From NCBI GenBank assembly GCA_902570695.1, contig CACFZE010000001.1, forward strand, positions 1-64,000: DNA of 64,000 nucleotides. Reading direction: 5' to 3'. The notes under the pieces are model-generated. The model was given only the letters and a program-made list of their open reading frames with translations, did no database searches and was not told where the DNA came from. Within the stretch, counting starts at the first letter, position 1; every line of letters starts with the position of its first letter. Shown in pieces: positions 8,297 through 16,380 of this stretch. A program made the position numbers and the translations under genes. The stretch comes from an uncultured Pelagibacteraceae bacterium (lineage in GTDB: Bacteria > Pseudomonadota > Alphaproteobacteria > Pelagibacterales > Pelagibacteraceae).

Positions 8297-9334
8297 ATGA
8301 AAATCTCAATTCTGCTTCCTTACAAAGAAAATTTTACTCCAAATTATGCAGGTGCAGTTTCCCTTTTTTTAAATGATACAATCAAACTAAGTAAATATAA
8401 AAAAAATATTCAAGTGTATGGAAATACCTCTTTTAAAAAAAAATTATTACCTAATTATACTAATTTAAATTTTTCAAAAATATTCTTCAGAAGCAGTAGT
8501 AAAGTATATGTAAAAAAATTTCTGGATATTGAGAAAATAAAAAAATCAAATTTAATAGAAATACATAATAGACCAGATTATATAAGTTCTATTTATGAGA
8601 TAAATAATAATATTGTTCTATATTTTCATAATAATCCACTAGAAATGAAATCATCGAAAACGGTGAAGGAAAGAATTGATATATTTAACAAAACAAAAAA
8701 AATAATATTTAATAGTAATTGGACTTTAAATCAATTTATGAAAGGTTTAAATAAAAAATACAATATAGATAAACTTGAAGTTATTAATCAATCAACCAGC
8801 AAAAAAATAATTAATTTTAAAAATAAAAAAAAAATAATTTTATTTGTTGGTAGATTAAATGCCTCTAAAGGTTATGATTTATTTGGAAAGGCTATTATAG
8901 GTGTATTAAATAATAATCCTTATTGGAAAGCTATAGTTATTGGTGACGAACCTAGAGAAAATCATACTTTTGAACACAAAAATTTAAAAATTTTGGGTTT
9001 TCAAAAATATAATGTTGTTACTAAATGGTTTGTAAAGTCAGATATTTCAGTTATTTGTTCTCGATGGGACGAACCCTTCGGTAGAACTGCTTTAGAAGCT
9101 TCAAGTGCAGGATGTGCTGTAATTATTACAGATAAAGGTGGGTTAAGCGAGGCATCTCCGAAAGCTATGAAAATAAAGTCTTTAACAGTTAAAAATATTG
9201 AAAATTCAATAGAAAAACTTATTAAAAATGAATCTTTAAAGAAATCATTACAAAAAACGATTTATAAACATTTTTACTTAACGAATGACTATATTTCAAA
9301 AAAAATTGATAGATACAGAGATAAACTAATTTAA
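8297..9334 (+). CDS. Glycosyltransferase family 4 (GT-B)
   Basis: A 345-aa cytoplasmic GT-B transferase. The C-terminal donor domain shows IILFVGRLNASKGYDLF (about 181-197) and the EX7E-type motif EPFGRTALE (Glu259 and Glu267) followed by SSAGCAVI. The N-terminal half is divergent, as is usual for acceptor domains. Donor and acceptor cannot be read from sequence. It directly follows the GIY-YIG gene without spacing and ends 5 nt before the convergent integrase, in an accessory-looking stretch. A surface glycan role is plausible but inferred. Confidence 0.85.
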   Translation: MKISILLPYKENFTPNYAGAVSLFLNDTIKLSKYKKNIQVYGNTSFKKKLLPNYTNLNFSKIFFRSSSKVYVKKFLDIEKIKKSNLIEIHNRPDYISSIYEINNNIVLYFHNNPLEMKSSKTVKERIDIFNKTKKIIFNSNWTLNQFMKGLNKKYNIDKLEVINQSTSKKIINFKNKKKIILFVGRLNASKGYDLFGKAIIGVLNNNPYWKAIVIGDEPRENHTFEHKNLKILGFQKYNVVTKWFVKSDISVICSRWDEPFGRTALEASSAGCAVIITDKGGLSEASPKAMKIKSLTVKNIENSIEKLIKNESLKKSLQKTIYKHFYLTNDYISKKIDRYRDKLI

Positions 9335-9339
9335 GTTTG

Positions 9340-10293
9340 TTATATTTTAATTTTATTTAATGCATTATTTTTAAATATATTTGCCTCTCTAATATATCTT
9401 CTAACCATTTGAGTTGTTTTATGACCTGTCATAGCCATTATGCTTCGCTCATCAGCTCCTGAATCAGCAGCTACTGTTGCAAAACCTGACCTTAAACTAT
9501 GACCTGCAAAATTTTTGTTTTCAATACCTGCTAACTTTAAATACTCTTTCATCAATAAAACTACAGATTGGTCAGTTAATCTTTTATCTGTTAATGATAA
9601 ACCTTTAGAAAATCTTCTAAAAATTGGTCCAGAATTAATTTTAGAAATTTCTAACCATTTTTTTAGATTTGTAACAGGGCAATAAATTTCATTATCAAAG
9701 TAGGGTAGTCCTTTAGTCATTCCTTCTCCGAATTGATCAGTTTTTGATCTTTTAACAGTGATTTTTAGGCCTTCAGGAACAAATTCTAAATCCTCATGAT
9801 CAATTGAAATGAGCTCGGTTCTTCTAAAGCCTCCTCCAAAGCCGATTAATATTATTGATTTATCTCTAAGTTTTTTTATTTCCTCATTTTTTTGTTCATT
9901 TATTACATTAATAATTGATTTTAAATGATTGATTAATATAGGTTTTTTTCCTTTCTGAATACTTCCTTTGACCCTTCTTATTCCCATTAAATTTTCAACG
10001 ATAATTGGATGTTTCGTGTCTAGATAATGCCCTTTAAGCTTATGAACCATGCTAATTGATACTAATCTTCGTCTTAAAGTGCTTATTTTTGAGTTTTGAG
10101 AGAGAAAGGTAAGATACAAGGAAACTATTTTTGGCTCTGTTGGTAATGAATCTAATCCATGCTTAGCGCAAAAAGCTCCAAAATCTTTAAAGTCAGATTT
10201 ATAAGCTCTTATTGTATTATTTGCCTTTGAGCTTTTAAGGTTATTTAAAGTTGCCTGATGAAGCGTTTTTAGGTTAGTTGTCAGTTCATTCAT
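9340..10293 (-). CDS. Tyrosine recombinase / integrase
   Basis: A 317-aa phage-type integrase that looks intact. The N-terminal SAM-like core-binding domain spans about 1-100 and the catalytic domain about 115-310. Catalytic residues are Arg157 (GFRRTEL), Lys184 (RSKTDQ), His265-x-x-Arg268 (GHSLRSG), His291 (TGHKTT) and nucleophile Tyr300. It does not look like XerC/XerD in length or context, and no excisionase or phage genes are nearby. It could move a small cassette or be a domesticated remnant. It has its own candidate promoter with a dyad at the start site. Confidence 0.92.
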   Translation of the reverse strand: MNELTTNLKTLHQATLNNLKSSKANNTIRAYKSDFKDFGAFCAKHGLDSLPTEPKIVSLYLTFLSQNSKISTLRRRLVSISMVHKLKGHYLDTKHPIIVENLMGIRRVKGSIQKGKKPILINHLKSIINVINEQKNEEIKKLRDKSIILIGFGGGFRRTELISIDHEDLEFVPEGLKITVKRSKTDQFGEGMTKGLPYFDNEIYCPVTNLKKWLEISKINSGPIFRRFSKGLSLTDKRLTDQSVVLLMKEYLKLAGIENKNFAGHSLRSGFATVAADSGADERSIMAMTGHKTTQMVRRYIREANIFKNNALNKIKI

Positions 10294-10304
10294 ATATTTA
10301 CTAT

Positions 10305-10355
10305 TGATAACAATTAATTATCATTAGTAATATATCAAGTGATTTTAAATGTCAA
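10305..10355 (-). promoter_or_regulatory. Candidate integrase promoter with dyad operator
   Basis: On the reverse strand TTGACA (10355-10350) lies 17 nt from TATTAC (10332-10327), just ahead of the integrase ATG. The predicted start point falls in a perfect 6-bp inverted repeat, TGATAA-7 nt-TTATCA (10305-10323). That suggests repressor control or integrase autoregulation. The -35 box is consensus; the -10 and the operator role are inferred. Confidence 0.45.
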
Positions 10356-10377
10356 ATGAATTAAACTTAATAAATTC

Positions 10378-10557
10378 ATGACTATAGATGGTGAAATTCC
10401 TACAAGCTATTTTTTAATAATATCTATAGGTTTAACTATACTGAGTTATTTGGTTTACAAAAAAAATGGGAAATCTTTAGAAATATATTTCTTATCAGTT
10501 TTAACAATAATTTTCTATTTATCCTATTTTATTCTTATTTTTGTTGGACCCAGATAG
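10378..10557 (+). CDS. Small two-helix membrane protein
   Basis: A 59-aa frame begins with ATG at 10378 and ends with TAG at 10555-10557. Two hydrophobic helices (about residues 11-26 and 36-56) flank a short basic loop (YKKNGKS). I recognise no family. It is divergent from the integrase and sits before the structured RNA. In AT-rich DNA a 59-codon frame could be chance, but the clean two-helix pattern and polar N-terminus argue for a real small membrane protein. Confidence 0.45.
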   Translation: MTIDGEIPTSYFLIISIGLTILSYLVYKKNGKSLEIYFLSVLTIIFYLSYFILIFVGPR

Positions 10558-10594
10558 TTTATTAACGCTATCCACAGCTGTTAAAAACCCTTAA

Positions 10595-10624
10595 TTATCA
10601 ACTATAAAGTGATACTAATATAAT
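10595..10624 (+). promoter_or_regulatory. Candidate promoter for the structured RNA
   Basis: A perfect -10 box TATAAT (10619-10624) has TTATCA (10595-10600) 18 nt upstream. It would start a transcript near 10631, about 20 nt before the first hairpin of the GC-rich RNA region. The -35 match is partial. Confidence 0.4.
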
Positions 10625-10630
10625 TTGCAC

Positions 10631-10836
10631 TGTGATATTCTATTAAATGAATTAAGAGGCAACTCTTAACTGACCATCTGGGGAAAAATCGAGAGATTCA
10701 AGCCCAGAGGGCAGAAAACCACGCAGAGTAGCGCTAAAATTGCGGGGTGGAAGGCATGGCGGTAGCGCATACAACGACGTGCCAAAAAACTACTGATCTT
10801 TGTACCTGAAAAGGTGCAGAGATACAGGGTTTTTTT
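10631..10836 (+). ncRNA. Unidentified GC-rich structured RNA with intrinsic terminator
   Basis: About 200 nt are far richer in G and C than the surrounding DNA and fold well by eye. Hairpin 1 is TTAAGAG-GCAA-CTCTTAA (10652-10669). Hairpin 2 is TCTGGG (10677-10682) with CCCAGA (10703-10708), enclosing AATC-GAGA-GATT. Further pairings are CCAC/GTGG (10719-10722 with 10747-10750), GGCA/TGCC (10753-10756 with 10780-10783) and a possible long-range GCGCT/AGCGC helix (10731-10735 with 10764-10768). An 11-bp terminator hairpin follows. Three GNRA-type loops (GCAA, GAGA, GAAA) are present. I could not match it to 6S, SRP, RNase P or tmRNA. It may be a stand-alone sRNA or a leader controlling the alkyltransferase gene that starts 6 nt after the T-run. 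Confidence 0.6.
10793..10836 (+). terminator. Rho-independent terminator of the structured RNA
   Basis: Arms TCTTTGTACCT (10797-10807) and AGGTGCAGAGA (10812-10822) form 11 bp with two G-U pairs around a GAAA loop. An outer CTG/CAG helix (10793-10795 with 10825-10827) extends it. Seven Ts follow at 10830-10836. The alkyltransferase ATG comes 6 nt after the T-run, so read-through or attenuation could control that gene. Confidence 0.7.
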
Positions 10837-10842
10837 GTTTAT

Positions 10843-11118
10843 ATGATCCTCAAAGGTACAAAATTTCAAATTAAAGTCTGGAAATACCTAAAAACAATCA
10901 AAAAAGGTAGTGTTTTAAGCTATTCTGACGTCGCAAAAGGTATTAAAAAACCTCGAGCTGTTAGAGCTGTAGCTAATGCTATTGGAAAAAACCCATATGC
11001 TCCTAAAATACCTTGCCATAGAGTAATCAGGTCTGATGGATCTCTAGGAGGATATTCTGGAAAAGGTGGTATAAAAACCAAGAAAAAACTGCTCAAATCC
11101 GAGGGAATTTTGCTCTAA
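10843..11118 (+). CDS. Methylated-DNA--protein-cysteine methyltransferase, catalytic domain only
   Basis: A 91-aa protein consisting only of the C-terminal DNA-binding/active-site domain of the Ogt/MGMT family: the FQIKVWKYL start, GSVLSYSDVAKGIKKPRAVRAV winged helix, and PCHR with acceptor Cys58 followed by VIRSDGSLGGYSGG-type sequence. It should repair O6-alkylguanine by suicidal transfer. Because the Cys is present it is not the Trp-type ATL protein. The N-terminal domain of typical Ogt is missing. There is no Shine-Dalgarno sequence; the ATG lies 6 nt after a terminator T-run, so its transcription may depend on read-through. Confidence 0.85.
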   Translation: MILKGTKFQIKVWKYLKTIKKGSVLSYSDVAKGIKKPRAVRAVANAIGKNPYAPKIPCHRVIRSDGSLGGYSGKGGIKTKKKLLKSEGILL

Positions 11119-11648
11119 AAGCTAGGAATACCAACATTTTTTTAAAATTTAACAACATTTAGTATTACAATTTTTAATTCCCCTATTGGTTGCAGCTTAT
11201 AAATTGAAATCTCTAAATAAGCCCTATATTTGGAGCATTAAACGCTATATTCGTAAATTGCATTACTTAGGTAATTATTAAGAAAATTATTATTTTTTTG
11301 TATATTTATATCAATTAATATAAAGAAATTTCCATATCAAATTAAAAATAACTTTTATTATCAATAGATTTATTTTAAAATTTTCTCAAAATTGTTGATT
11401 TTATTGAATTATTGTCCCCTATCTTATAATCCAATTTTATTGTCTTTTTTATAATTCAAATAACTGCATATTTATTGATTATTTTTAATTACTTGAGATT
11501 ATTTAATTGATTATTTTATAAATTTTATTCCAATCTTTTTATATTACTTAAAAATTAAACTATACATAAGATAATTCATAAAATGTAATAAATACAATAG
11601 TTTGTATATTATAATTAATGTATTACATTAATATATAGTACACATAAA
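11119..11648 (+). other. Gene-free AT-rich interval
   Basis: About 530 bp between two convergent genes, long for this compact genome. I see no credible coding frame, tRNA or CRISPR repeat. A perfect 9-1-9 palindrome, ATTAATGTA-T-TACATTAAT, lies at 11614-11632, 16 nt past the permease stop but without a T-run. The 9-mer ATTCCCCTA near 11177-11185 repeats part of the tRNA-Glu 3' end. Otherwise it is poly-A/T-rich spacer. Confidence 0.6.
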
Positions 11649-12497
11649 TTACCTATATTTGTGATAATATTCTCTTTGAAAAACATATAACCCTGATGAT
11701 ACAATAATGAAAAGACCGATAAAAGTATATTTGTCAGGAAAATCCGAAAACACATAATACCCCAAAATAAGGTTAGTAATTATCTCAAAATAACCAAATG
11801 GTGCTAATTTTGATGCATCAGCGTAACGAAGTGATAAAATAATTAATATATGGCCTAAACAGGCAAATATACCCATTAAAGCCATCCAAGACCATTGAAT
11901 TGGAGTAGGATTAATCCAAACAATAGGTACAAAAAAAGATGCGATAATGGCCCCTAATACGCCCGTAATTAGCAATGTGAGTAAAGGACTATCTGTTGAA
12001 TGTAATTTTCGAGTTATTATTAAATAAAAGCCGTAAAAACAGCCAGTTCCAACAGCTGCTATACTAGCAAGATTGATCTCTATAATTCCAGGTCTTATGA
12101 CAACTAAAACACCAATAAAACCGACTAAAACAGCAGTCCACCTTCTATATCCAACTTTTTCGTTAAGTAAAAATGGAGAAAGAGCAGTTGTAACCAATGG
12201 AGCAACGAACGCCAATGTTAATGCTTTTGCCATTGAGATTACAGAAATGGAGTAAAAAAAACATATATTTGCAAAAAATAAAGACAAACCTCTAATTATT
12301 TGTAATTTGATATTTTGAGAAAACTTCAATTGTTCCCTAAAAAATAAAAACATAAAAAAAGTTGTGAATACAACTGTAAAAAAATATCTAGCCCAAGTTA
12401 TTTGAAAGAAAGATAAATCGGATGACAAATATTTTGCAATAGCATCCATAAAGGGCAAAACCATCCATGCGGATAAATTTAAAAATATTGCTTTCAT
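11649..12497 (-). CDS. EamA/DMT-family permease
   Basis: A 282-aa inner-membrane protein with about 10 hydrophobic helices in two EamA repeats (about 1-135 and 145-278), the drug/metabolite transporter (RhaT/YdcZ-like) pattern. These transporters move small metabolites, often exporting amino acids or nucleobases; the substrate is not predictable. It directly abuts the AEC permease gene upstream with no gap, and a long empty interval follows its stop. Confidence 0.88.
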   Translation of the reverse strand: MKAIFLNLSAWMVLPFMDAIAKYLSSDLSFFQITWARYFFTVVFTTFFMFLFFREQLKFSQNIKLQIIRGLSLFFANICFFYSISVISMAKALTLAFVAPLVTTALSPFLLNEKVGYRRWTAVLVGFIGVLVVIRPGIIEINLASIAAVGTGCFYGFYLIITRKLHSTDSPLLTLLITGVLGAIIASFFVPIVWINPTPIQWSWMALMGIFACLGHILIILSLRYADASKLAPFGYFEIITNLILGYYVFSDFPDKYTFIGLFIIVSSGLYVFQREYYHKYR

Positions 12498-13397
12498 TTA
12501 AGCGAAATATTTAAGGGCGATAAATACTGTAATTGGCACTGTAACCAGTGACATTAAAGTAGAAACAACAATTGTGCTGGAAATATTATCTACATTTTTT
12601 TTTGGTGAATACATTGAAGCAACCAAATAACATAATATTGCACTGGGCATTGAGGATTGAATTAGTAAAACTCCAGCTGCAAAACCAGATAAATTAAAAA
12701 ATTTTATAATAAAAAAACCTACAATTGGACCAAGAATTACTCTACCAATTGATGTTATAATTGAGTCTCTCAAAGAAAATACTTTCATTTGGGTTAAAGC
12801 AATGCCTAAAGACATTAAAATCATTACAATCATTGCATAAGATAAAAGCATTGTTGTATTAATCACAAAAACTGGCATTTCTTTGCCGTAGTATAAAAAA
12901 ATAACGGTCAAAATAATTGTATAGAAAGAAGGACTTTTTGCGATTATTGAAAAATCAAATTTTCTTTTTGCAAGAAATATATTGGCAGTAAAATGTAAGA
13001 GTATTACCAAAGATGATATAGCTGCAGCTACACCCATCCCCAATTTACCATAAGCAAAAAGACATATTGGTATACCCATATTACCTGTATTAGGTAAAAA
13101 AAAAGTAGGTAATTCTCTAATATAATCTTTTTTCATAAGAATTAAAAAAATAAGACCAATTAAAGCAAATGATGAAAGTAATATTAATGCGTAGATAAAA
13201 TATTCAGCAAATATATTAAATGTAACACCTGTAGAAGTAAGAGAAAAAATTACTAAAGCTGGAGTTCCAAAATTTCCAGCATAAGATGTTATAAACGAAG
13301 TATCGAAATTTGGATTTTTTTTCCCTAATAAAAAACCAATTCCAACAATAAAAAATACAGGAAATAGAACTTCAAAGAGCTTTAAATAAAGTTCCAT
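12498..13397 (-). CDS. AEC-family (auxin efflux carrier-like) permease
   Basis: A 299-aa membrane protein with about 10 hydrophobic helices. The hallmarks are LPNTGNMGIPICLFAYG in the first half and GFAAGVLLIQSSMPSAILCYLVA in the second, as in bacterial AEC/malonate-type carriers. The substrate is unknown; relatives carry small carboxylates. It abuts the homoserine dehydrogenase stop and the following DMT permease gene, so the three reverse genes may share a transcript. That would fit amino-acid or organic-acid export, but this is only context. Confidence 0.88.
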   Translation of the reverse strand: MELYLKLFEVLFPVFFIVGIGFLLGKKNPNFDTSFITSYAGNFGTPALVIFSLTSTGVTFNIFAEYFIYALILLSSFALIGLIFLILMKKDYIRELPTFFLPNTGNMGIPICLFAYGKLGMGVAAAISSLVILLHFTANIFLAKRKFDFSIIAKSPSFYTIILTVIFLYYGKEMPVFVINTTMLLSYAMIVMILMSLGIALTQMKVFSLRDSIITSIGRVILGPIVGFFIIKFFNLSGFAAGVLLIQSSMPSAILCYLVASMYSPKKNVDNISSTIVVSTLMSLVTVPITVFIALKYFA

Positions 13398-14696
13398 TTA
13401 AAAAAGTCTTAATAATATAGGGTTTTTAATGATATTTTTATTTGATTTAAAAGATTTAATACATTTCTGATAATCCTTTTCTAAGGATTTGTGAGTTATA
13501 ATCACAATAGAAGCGGTTTTATTTTTATTATTTGGTATTTGTATTAATCTTTGAACAGAAATTTTATGTTTTGCAAATTTCTTAGTGATTTCAGATAGTA
13601 CACCCGGTTTATCTTTAACTTCAAGCCTAATATATAAAGCATTGGAATAATTATCCGTATTATAAATTGATGGAGATTTTCTTTTATTATCTGAAATCCC
13701 AAAAGGGTATTTGATATTTCCACGTAAAATTGACAAAAGATCAGACATTATAGCAGATGATGTTGGGCCAGGCCCAGCACCTTCTCCTTGCAAAACACTC
13801 TCCCCTACTGGATTGCCTTCAATTATAACAGCATTCATAACACCATTTACATTTGCGATGTAAGTATTTTTTTTAATTAAACACGGATGAACTCTTTCAA
13901 ATAATTTATTATTAACAATTTCTGTTATTCCCAATAATTTAATTTTATAATTTAATTGATTTGCAATTTCTAAATCCTTGTATTCTATATTTTCAATACC
14001 CTCCATTAAACATTTAGAATTTGAAACTTTATTATTAAATGCTAAAGCAGAAAGAATTTTAACTTTAGCTAAAGCATCGTAACCATTTAAATCTAATTTT
14101 GGATTACCTGGTTCAGCATAACCTAATAGTTGAGCTTTTTTTAATACAGTTGAAAAGCCAGACTTAGTGTCTTCCATTTCAGATAATATATAATTACAAG
14201 TGCCATTTAATATTCCATATACTTTACTTATCTTATTAGTTGCTAGCCCTTCTTTAATAGTTCTTAATACAGGGATTCCACCTCCTACTGACGCTTCAAA
14301 TTCTAAATTAACTTTATTTTTTTCAGCAAGTTTAGAAAGATTATTACCGTGTTTAGAAATTAATGCCTTATTAGGAGTTACAACATGAATTTTATTCTTA
14401 AGTGCAAATTCTACAATTTTTTTTGATATACCATCAGATTGACCAATGGCTTCAATTAAAATATCAATTTTATTATTTTTAAAAATTTTAAAGGGATCTT
14501 TATAAAATATTTTCTTATTAATTCTAAATTTTCTTTTTTTATTAATATTTTTAGCTGAAATTGCAGAAACAGAGATAATTTTTCCAGTTTTTTTTAGAAT
14601 ATCTTTTTTTTTTGTATTTAATTCATTATAGAGATAATTACCAATCTGCCCTAATCCAACAATTGCTATATTAACCTTTTTAGTCATATCAATCAT
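13398..14696 (-). CDS. hom: Homoserine dehydrogenase
   Basis: A 432-aa NAD(P)-dependent enzyme that reduces aspartate semialdehyde to homoserine for threonine and methionine synthesis. It has an N-terminal Rossmann motif GLGQIGNYL (14-22), the catalytic domain with NGTCNYILSEM and GYAEPGNPKLDLNGYDALAK, and a C-terminal ACT domain from about 345 (LEVKDKPGVLSEIT), suggesting amino-acid feedback. The ATG at 14696 overlaps the lipoprotein gene by 8 nt. A second ATG at residue 4 lies just past that stop and is equally possible. Confidence 0.95.
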   Translation of the reverse strand: MIDMTKKVNIAIVGLGQIGNYLYNELNTKKKDILKKTGKIISVSAISAKNINKKRKFRINKKIFYKDPFKIFKNNKIDILIEAIGQSDGISKKIVEFALKNKIHVVTPNKALISKHGNNLSKLAEKNKVNLEFEASVGGGIPVLRTIKEGLATNKISKVYGILNGTCNYILSEMEDTKSGFSTVLKKAQLLGYAEPGNPKLDLNGYDALAKVKILSALAFNNKVSNSKCLMEGIENIEYKDLEIANQLNYKIKLLGITEIVNNKLFERVHPCLIKKNTYIANVNGVMNAVIIEGNPVGESVLQGEGAGPGPTSSAIMSDLLSILRGNIKYPFGISDNKRKSPSIYNTDNYSNALYIRLEVKDKPGVLSEITKKFAKHKISVQRLIQIPNNKNKTASIVIITHKSLEKDYQKCIKSFKSNKNIIKNPILLRLF

Positions 14697-14895
14697 CTAA
14701 ACTTGGAAAACTACTATTTTTTCCATAATTAATAATTTTATTTTTAAAATCTTCAAAAGAAATATTTTTATCAATATCTAAATTTGGTTTTTCAATCATA
14801 TCATCATTTTTTTTCTTTAAAAAAGAACCAAAGTTTTGGTTAGAACAATTATTTAAAAATAAAAAAATTAATAAAATTATCAGTATTTTCATCAA
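14689..14895 (-). CDS. Small putative lipoprotein
   Basis: A 68-aa protein with a hydrophobic signal peptide ending in a lipobox-like LFLNNC (Cys17), then a polar, charged tail. I recognise no family. It is wedged between argC and hom with 4-nt and 8-nt overlaps, and such coupling supports it being translated. Short lipoproteins next to biosynthetic genes occur in SAR11 genomes; function unknown. Confidence 0.65.
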   Translation of the reverse strand: MMKILIILLIFLFLNNCSNQNFGSFLKKKNDDMIEKPNLDIDKNISFEDFKNKIINYGKNSSFPSLDD

Positions 14896-15914
14896 TTTAA
14901 TCCTTCGTCAGACTTATATCCAAATAAAATATTCATATTTTGAACAGCTTGTCCACTACCACCCTTAATCAAATTATCTATTGCTGACAATATAATAATT
15001 TTATTCTTATATTTACTCTCACACACAGAAATATGACAGTTATTTGTATTTATTACTTCATTAGTTCCTAAAAAAGTATTTGGTTTCGAAATTTTAATGA
15101 ATTTATTATTTTTGTAATATTTTTTTAGAAAAGAATAAATTTTTTCAAGAGAATCATTTCTTTTTAGATCTAAATACATAGTAGTTAATATTCCTCTAAA
15201 CATTGGTGAAAGATGAGGTGTAAATTGAAATTTTACTTTTTTGCCAGTTTTTATTTTTAGTTCCTGATCAATTTCTGAATTGTGTCTGTGAAAGGCTAAA
15301 CCATAAGCACTCAATGTCTCATTTAAAAATTTGTTGTTATATTTTTTATGAATATTTCTGCCTGCACCTGAGTAACCAGATTTTGAATCAATAATAATAT
15401 TGTTTGATTTAACAATATTTTTATTAATTAACGGTACTAGGGGTAATAAAATTGATGTTGGATAACAACCTGGACAAGAAATTATTTTATATTTCTTAAT
15501 ACTTTTTTTATTTAACTCAGGTAAAGAATAAATACTTTTTTTGATTAATTTAGGAGCACTGTGTTTGATTTTATACCATTTCAAATAATCACTGGCTGAT
15601 TTAAGTCTAAAATCTGCCGCTAAATCAATTAAAATATTTTTATTTTGTAAATTTTTTGAAATTTTTTGAGCCTCTCCATTAGGTAATGCGGTAAATATAA
15701 CATCAACATTTTTTAATAACTCTTTATTAAATTTAACAATATTTGGTAGTTTATATTTATTAAAGTATTTATCATAAAAGCTAATTTTCTTACCTACAGA
15801 GGTATCACCACAAAGATATTTAATTTTAACTCTTTTGTGTTTAGTTAATAATTTGACCAATTGAATACCTATGTATCCGGTAGCTCCAGCAACTAATGCA
15901 TTAATCTTAGACAT
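14892..15914 (-). CDS. argC: N-acetyl-gamma-glutamyl-phosphate reductase
   Basis: Third enzyme of arginine synthesis, reducing N-acetylglutamyl phosphate to the semialdehyde. The 340-aa protein has the NADP loop AGATGYIG (9-16), the SCPGCYPT active-site segment with catalytic Cys150, and SGYSGAGR and YGLAFHRHNSEI segments of the long (type 1) ArgC. It lies 33 nt behind rpsI in a reverse run rplM-rpsI-argC-lipoprotein-hom. Confidence 0.95.
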   Translation of the reverse strand: MSKINALVAGATGYIGIQLVKLLTKHKRVKIKYLCGDTSVGKKISFYDKYFNKYKLPNIVKFNKELLKNVDVIFTALPNGEAQKISKNLQNKNILIDLAADFRLKSASDYLKWYKIKHSAPKLIKKSIYSLPELNKKSIKKYKIISCPGCYPTSILLPLVPLINKNIVKSNNIIIDSKSGYSGAGRNIHKKYNNKFLNETLSAYGLAFHRHNSEIDQELKIKTGKKVKFQFTPHLSPMFRGILTTMYLDLKRNDSLEKIYSFLKKYYKNNKFIKISKPNTFLGTNEVINTNNCHISVCESKYKNKIIILSAIDNLIKGGSGQAVQNMNILFGYKSDEGLN

Positions 15915-15947
15915 ATTGTAATATAACAGTTGTTTAATAAAATGATA

Positions 15948-16379
15948 TTATCTTTTAGAGAATTGATAACTTCTTCTAGCTTTTGCACGACCAGGTTTTT
16001 TTCTCTCAACTGATCTAGAATCTCTCGTGGTAAGTTTTTCTTTTCTAAGTGTTGGTTTCAGATTTTCATCAAATTGTAATAGTGCTCTTGATATACCATG
16101 TACTAATGCTCCTGCTTGACCTGTGTGTCCACCACCAACAACTTGAGATCTAACATCGTATTCTGTAGACTGATTGATAATTTCAAAAGGTCTTAGTATT
16201 TGCATTTTATGTGTAGCTCTAGTGAAATAATCATCTAGATTTTTACCGTTAACGTAAATTTTACCAGTCCCCTTTTTTAACCAAACTTTTGCAATTGAAG
16301 TTTTTCTTCTACCTGTTGCATATTTTGCATCTTTAAAATCTAATTTTAATTTTGAAGATGTTGATTGATTTGTTTCCAT
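15948..16379 (-). CDS. rpsI: 30S ribosomal protein S9
   Basis: A 143-aa S9 protein. After a short lineage-specific N-terminus come ATGRRKTSIAKVWLKKGTG, GGGHTGQAGALVHGISRALL and the invariant basic tail ending SFSKR-like YQFSKR, which reaches the P site. It follows rplM by one base, the universal rplM-rpsI pair. Confidence 0.98.
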   Translation of the reverse strand: METNQSTSSKLKLDFKDAKYATGRRKTSIAKVWLKKGTGKIYVNGKNLDDYFTRATHKMQILRPFEIINQSTEYDVRSQVVGGGHTGQAGALVHGISRALLQFDENLKPTLRKEKLTTRDSRSVERKKPGRAKARRSYQFSKR

Positions 16380-16380
16380 T

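Noticed and set aside
10631..10836. Assignment of the RNA as 6S, SRP, RNase P or tmRNA
   Set aside because: There is no single long bulged hairpin (6S), no SRP GGAAG/AGCA apical loop, no RNase P CR-I sequence, and no tRNA-like ends or tag frame.
10666..10869. 67-aa reverse open frame over the structured RNA
   Set aside because: It is an antisense shadow of the hairpin-rich region and overlaps the terminator; the Cys/His-rich translation resembles no family.
11614..11632. 19-bp palindrome as terminator of the DMT permease gene
   Set aside because: No loop, AT-only arms apart from one G/C, and no T-run in the reverse direction.
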